From Actinoplanes sp. N902-109 (GTDB taxonomy: Bacteria; Actinomycetota; Actinomycetes; Mycobacteriales; Micromonosporaceae), in assembly GCF_000389965.1 (NCBI RefSeq), contig NC_021191.1, positions 9,053,501-9,117,500 on the forward strand: a stretch of DNA of 64,000 bases. The letters are read 5' to 3'. The notes under the pieces were generated by a model. It had not been told where the DNA came from, searched no databases, and saw only the letters and a program-made list of their open reading frames with translations. A program made the position numbers and the translations under genes. Below are positions 59,967 through 64,000 of the stretch, one piece after another (within the stretch, counting starts at the first letter, position 1; each line of letters opens with the position of its first letter).

Positions 59967-60030
59967 CATGGCCCCTCGCGTGACATTGCCCCTGACGTCC
60001 CGTTGCCCCTGACGTGACCTTGGGTGACAC
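59946..60030. repeat. 17-bp tandem repeat across the end of the kinase gene
   Basis: The unit GTGACNTTGCCCCTGAC occurs at 59946-59962 (within the kinase CDS), 59963-59979 (diverged), 59980-59996 and 59997-60013, then a decayed copy at 60014-60030. The unit is not a multiple of three, and the kinase stop codon falls in the second copy. The next gene's GTG at 60024 lies in the last one. Confidence 0.85.
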
Positions 60031-60431
60031 TGCCCGGTGTGGACGACGAGTCGGACGACCGGCGGCCGGTCCGGACCCGGGTGGTGCTGGGTGAGGCGGC
60101 GGCCCGGCGACCGCTGCCCGATCCGGCCCGGGCCGACCTGACCGAGCAGACCCCGATCGGGGAAGCGCTGGTCAAGGGGCTGGTGCGGGCGCAGCTGGCG
60201 CTGGCTCTGCGGCTCAGCCTCGTGGTGGTGACCGGGCTGGGTGCGCTGCCGCTGCTGTTCGCGGCCGCCCCAGGGGTCGGGCGGGTCCGGCTGCTCGGCG
60301 TCAGCCTGCCCTGGCTGCTGCTCGGGTTTCTCGCCTTCCCGTTCCTGGTGCTGGTCGGCTGGGCCTACGTGCGCTGGGCCGAACGCAACGAGCAGGACTT
60401 CACCGCCGTCATCCGCGGGCCCGAAGCGTGA
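60024..60431 (+). CDS. DUF485 small membrane protein
   Basis: This 135-residue protein has a polar N-terminus and two membrane helices (LRLSLVVVTGLGALPLLF and LPWLLLGFLAFPFLVLVGWA), ending with YVRWAERNEQDF. This matches DUF485 proteins that are cotranscribed with acetate-type sodium/solute symporters. Its function is unknown; it may assist the symporter. GTG 60024 lies in the tandem repeat, and GTG 60039 (VDDESDDRR) is an alternative start. It overlaps the symporter by four bases. Confidence 0.82.
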   Translation: MTLPGVDDESDDRRPVRTRVVLGEAAARRPLPDPARADLTEQTPIGEALVKGLVRAQLALALRLSLVVVTGLGALPLLFAAAPGVGRVRLLGVSLPWLLLGFLAFPFLVLVGWAYVRWAERNEQDFTAVIRGPEA

Positions 60432-62053
60432 ACCCGTACGTCATCCCGGGCCTGGTGATCGTCGTCCTGTTCACCGTCGGCATCGGCGTCTACGGGCTGC
60501 GGTTCGCGCGGACCACCTCGGACTTCCTGGTGGCGTCGCGCTCGGTGAGCCCGGCCTGGAACGCCGCCGCCATCAGCGGTGAATACCTGTCGGCCGCCTC
60601 CTTCCTCGGGGTGGCCGGGCTGGTCCTGCGGTACGGCGTGGACGTCCTCTGGTACCCGGTCGGTTTCGCCGCCGGCTACCTGGCGTTGCTGATGTTCGTC
60701 GCGGCCCCGCTGCGCCGATCCGGGGCGTTCACGCTGCCCGACTTCTGCGAGGTCCGGCTGCGGTCGAGCCTGCTGCGGCGGCTCGCCACGATTTTCGTCA
60801 TCTTCATCGGCTGCCTGTACCTGGTGCCGCAGTTGCAGGGGGCCGGGCTGACGTTCACCACGGTCACCGGGGGCCGGTACGAGTGGGGGGCGCTGCTGGT
60901 CGGCTTGGTCATCACCGCGAACGTGGCGTTCGGCGGGATGCGGGCGATCACCTTCGTGCAGGCGTTCCAGTACTGGTTGAAGTTGACTGCTCTGGCCGTA
61001 CCGGTGATCTTCCTGCTGCTGCAGTGGCAGGCGGACGGGCGACCGGCTGTCACCCCGCCCAGCGGCCCGGTCTTCGCGGTCACGACCACCGTCGACATCC
61101 AGCAGGACGCGCTGCTCGACGGCACGACACCGGTGCACCGGGGGGATGCCTTGACGTTCGCGGCGGGGGATCCGGTGCCGGACGTCGACGTGGTGGACCA
61201 CAACGACGGCGCGGCGTGGCTGCTGCCCGGCGGCGACTCGGGGCTGTTCGCGACGTATTCGCTGATCCTGGCGACGTTCCTGGGCACCATGGGGCTGCCG
61301 CACGTGCTGGTGCGTTTCTACACGAACCCGGACGGCGCCTCGGCCCGGCGGACCACCCTGGTCGTGCTTGCGATGGTGGGGCTCTTCTACCTCCTGCCGA
61401 CCTTGTACGGGGTCCTCGGCCGCATCTACACCCCGCAGTTGCTGATGACCGGCCGCACCGACGCGGTGGTGCTCCTCCTGCCCGAAGCGGCCCTCGGCCA
61501 CGGACATCTCGGCCAGTTCCTCGGCTCGCTGGTCACCGCGGGCGCCCTCGCGGCTTTCCTGTCCACCTCGTCCGGCCTGCTCACCAGCGTCGCCGGGGTG
61601 ATCTTCACCGACGTGCTGCACGCCGAACGAGGTGGCTCGGTGCGCGACTTCCGGCTCGCGACGGTGCTGGCAGCGATCGTACCGATGGTGTTGTCGATCT
61701 ACGTGGCGAACATGGACGTGTCGCGGGTGGTGGGTCTGGCCTTCGCGGTCGCGGCGTCGAGTTTCTGCCCGCTGCTGGTGCTCGGCATCTGGTGGCGCGG
61801 GCTCACCGATGCCGGGGCGGCCGCGGGCATCCTCGCCGGCGGCGGGTCGGCGATGGCCGCGGTACTACTGACCGTCATGGGTCCGCAGTTGCCGGCGCCG
61901 ATCGCCCAGGCTGTCGAGCAGCCCGCCGCGTGGACCGTGCCGCTCGCCTTCCTCGTCATGGTGGCCGGGTCTTTACTGACCAAGCGCCGGGTGCCCGCGG
62001 ACATCGGCGCCACGATGCTGCGGCTGCACGCTCCCGAGTCGTTGCGGCTCTGA
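60428..62053 (+). CDS. Sodium/solute symporter (ActP/SSS family)
   Basis: This 541-residue transporter has about 13 membrane segments. Signature parts are the unwound helix region SGEYLSAASFLGVAGLVL, FCEVRLRSSLLRRLATIFVI, AFGGMRAITFVQAFQYWLK and FLSTSSGLLTSVAGVIF. An unusually long loop (about residues 205-270, DGRPAVTPPSGP through DGAAWLLPGGDSG) lies outside the membrane. DUF485 upstream fits ActP-type carboxylate or acetate uptake. GTG start at 60428. Confidence 0.88.
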   Translation: MNPYVIPGLVIVVLFTVGIGVYGLRFARTTSDFLVASRSVSPAWNAAAISGEYLSAASFLGVAGLVLRYGVDVLWYPVGFAAGYLALLMFVAAPLRRSGAFTLPDFCEVRLRSSLLRRLATIFVIFIGCLYLVPQLQGAGLTFTTVTGGRYEWGALLVGLVITANVAFGGMRAITFVQAFQYWLKLTALAVPVIFLLLQWQADGRPAVTPPSGPVFAVTTTVDIQQDALLDGTTPVHRGDALTFAAGDPVPDVDVVDHNDGAAWLLPGGDSGLFATYSLILATFLGTMGLPHVLVRFYTNPDGASARRTTLVVLAMVGLFYLLPTLYGVLGRIYTPQLLMTGRTDAVVLLLPEAALGHGHLGQFLGSLVTAGALAAFLSTSSGLLTSVAGVIFTDVLHAERGGSVRDFRLATVLAAIVPMVLSIYVANMDVSRVVGLAFAVAASSFCPLLVLGIWWRGLTDAGAAAGILAGGGSAMAAVLLTVMGPQLPAPIAQAVEQPAAWTVPLAFLVMVAGSLLTKRRVPADIGATMLRLHAPESLRL

Positions 62054-62054
62054 C

Positions 62055-62076
62055 GACCTTAAATATCTTTAAGGTC
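62055..62076. terminator. AT-rich 22-bp inverted repeat
   Basis: GACCTTAAA (62055-62063) and TTTAAGGTC (62068-62076) form a perfect stem with a TATC loop, one base after the symporter stop and followed by TATTTCC. A terminator is the simplest reading, but the AT-rich symmetry could equally be an operator for the secreted-protein gene downstream. Confidence 0.55.
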
Positions 62077-62142
62077 TATTTCCTGAACTCCGCGACGGCG
62101 ACGCTCCGTATCTGGGGGCAACCGACGATCGAAGGAGTGCAC

Positions 62143-62820
62143 ATGCGCCGGAAGAACAGGACCGCCCGGAAGATCGTGATCGGCGTGGCGGCTGCGGCGC
62201 TCGCCGGTGGGGCGTTCGCGGTGAGCACGGGCATGAGCAGCGCCGGGGAGAGCTGCGCGGGGCTGGACACCGCCCTGCAGAACAACCTGTCCTTCATCGC
62301 CGATCAGAAAGCGCATCCGGATGCCCTGTCCGAGGCCCGGATCGCCAACCGGCAGGCGGTCGTCGACCTGATCAACCAGCGCCGGGCAGCCGCCGGTTGC
62401 TCCGGTGAGGTGCAGGCCGCCCCTCCGGCCCGGGCCACGACGGCACCTCCGGCCAAGGCCACGACGGCACCTCCGGCCAAGGCCACGACGGCACCTCCGG
62501 CAAGGGCCACGACAGCACCGCCGGCCAAGGCACCGGCCAAGCCGCCCGCGAACGCCGGCGGCCAGGCGGCCGGCGACGTGGTGTGCAAGGGCTCGACCGT
62601 CACGCTCTCCGGCGAGGCGGGCGCCCCGGCCGCGTCCAGCGGGACGTTCCCGATCGGCACGACGCTCAAGGTCACGAACCTGGACAACAACAAGAGCATC
62701 ACCGTGAAGGTGGCAACGCCGTCCGGGAGTTGCGTGCTGCTCAATGACGCCGCCTTCGAGCAGGTACGCGAACCGGGCAAATTCCTCATTCGACGCGCCG
62801 TGATCGAACGAGTCGGGTGA
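62143..62820 (+). CDS. Secreted RlpA-like (double-psi beta-barrel) protein with APPA repeats
   Basis: This 225-residue protein has a signal peptide (KIVIGVAAAALAGGAFAVST), an N-terminal helical module with two Cys (ESCAGL, AAGCSGE), a repeat linker of four TTAPPA-x-A units (about residues 95-126), and a C-terminal domain. That domain reads SGTFPIGTTLKVTNLDNNKS and CVLLNDAAFEQVREPGKFLI, matching the barrel of RlpA/expansin-like proteins. The catalytic Asp of RlpA transglycosylases is not seen, so it may only bind peptidoglycan. GAAGGAG precedes ATG 62143. Confidence 0.78.
   Translation: MRRKNRTARKIVIGVAAAALAGGAFAVSTGMSSAGESCAGLDTALQNNLSFIADQKAHPDALSEARIANRQAVVDLINQRRAAAGCSGEVQAAPPARATTAPPAKATTAPPAKATTAPPARATTAPPAKAPAKPPANAGGQAAGDVVCKGSTVTLSGEAGAPAASSGTFPIGTTLKVTNLDNNKSITVKVATPSGSCVLLNDAAFEQVREPGKFLIRRAVIERVG
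62425..62520 (+). repeat. 24-bp tandem repeat inside the secreted protein gene
   Basis: Four 24-bp units at 62425, 62449, 62473 and 62497, each starting CCGGCC or CCGGCA, encode the P-A-(K/R)-A-T-T-A-P linker. The two middle units are identical, so copy number may vary between strains. A partial fifth unit follows. Confidence 0.85.
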
Positions 62821-62878
62821 GTAACCAAATCGGAGCGCCAGCCTTCCCAGCAGGATGACCGTCCGTTAGGTTCGGCTC

Positions 62879-63651
<773 letters not shown>

Positions 63652-63655
<4 letters not shown>

Positions 63656-64000
63656 GCGCGCGGCATTTCGTCCGGCTGAAACTGCGTCTGCTCGGCAACG
63701 GCCTGCGTGGGCGCAGCCGGCGGGTGGCCCTCTTCGTGGTCGGCGTCCTGCTCGGCCTGATCGCGGCCGTCTCCGGGTATGCGACGTTCAGCCTGCCCGG
63801 CGTGCTCGGCGAACAGCGGGTGGCCGAGGTGCTGCTCCCCCTGGGTGGCGGGCTGATCGTGCTGGGCTGGCTGTTCCTGCCGCTGATCTTCTTCGGCGTG
63901 GACGAGTCGCTCGACCCGGCCCGGTTCGCGCTGCTGCCGCTGCGCCGCTCGACGCTGATCCGCGGGCTGTTCGCGGCGTCGCTGGCCGGGGTGCCCACGG
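63652..64000 (+). CDS. ABC transporter permease (partial)
   Basis: This is the first 116 codons of a membrane subunit cut by the right edge. It has a basic amphipathic start (ARHFVRLKLRLLGNGLRGRS), then hydrophobic helices VALFVVGVLLGLIAAVSGY and LIVLGWLFLPLIFFG with a loop DESLDPARFALLPLRRS typical of actinobacterial ABC-2-type permeases. It is coupled by four bases to the ATPase gene. The substrate cannot be judged from this part. Confidence 0.82.

Noticed and set aside
62425..62520. CRISPR-like array
   Set aside because: The repeats are directly adjacent without spacers and are in-frame codons of a Pro/Ala linker.

Overview
The window is high-GC DNA from an actinomycete. It fits a Micromonosporaceae (Actinoplanes/Micromonospora-like) soil bacterium. 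The signs are GTG starts, overlapping GTGA/ATGA gene junctions, a lone EccB of type VII secretion, a SoxR regulator, a DtxR/IdeR-type iron box, many TetR/MarR/AraC regulators and a secreted GH18 chitinase. This assignment is inferred from gene content; no search was run.

Accessory part (1-17 kb). The left edge carries an arsenic cluster: the start of a flavoprotein with four Cys-Cys pairs, a divergent arsR, a truncated aquaporin remnant and arsC. Next come regulator/enzyme pairs: TetR with a SnoaL-like protein, two FAD monooxygenases with an AraC regulator, an MBL-fold hydrolase with MarR, a NarL-type two-component system with an exported fumarylacetoacetase-like protein, and TetR with a short-chain dehydrogenase. 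Decayed genes follow: a flavin reductase relic and a tyrosine integrase relic that runs into tRNA-Arg, which looks like the scar of an integrated element.

Core part (17-64 kb). This holds tRNA-Ser genes, an EcsC-like protein, a CPBP protease, a flavohemoprotein, an XRE-peptide deformylase fusion next to a FhuF-like iron protein, a large membrane protein with a methyltransferase, a GAF histidine kinase, a prepilin-like protein, an NlpC/P60 hydrolase, lipB, a bacterial PARG, flavin enzymes and the chitinase. An overlapping operon (39.2 to 36.7 kb, minus strand) encodes a cytidylyltransferase-like enzyme, an sn-glycerol-1-phosphate dehydrogenase-like enzyme and a CDP-alcohol phosphotransferase. 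CorA, EccB, a cyclophilin, a rhomboid protease and a thiolase come next, then a split transketolase divergent from soxR, an arylsulfotransferase-like protein, glycosyltransferases, an Fpg/Nei glycosylase, two two-component systems separated by a cluster of DnaA-box-like sites, a DUF485/solute symporter pair, an RlpA-like secreted protein and an ABC transporter cut by the right edge.

The most notable signals are the predicted glycerol-1-phosphate headgroup module, the XRE-deformylase fusion with its iron box and perfect palindrome, the MerR-type promoter in front of the split transketolase, the DnaA-box cluster, a 17-bp tandem repeat running out of a kinase gene, three helically phased TetR operators, and several genes fossilised by internal deletion.
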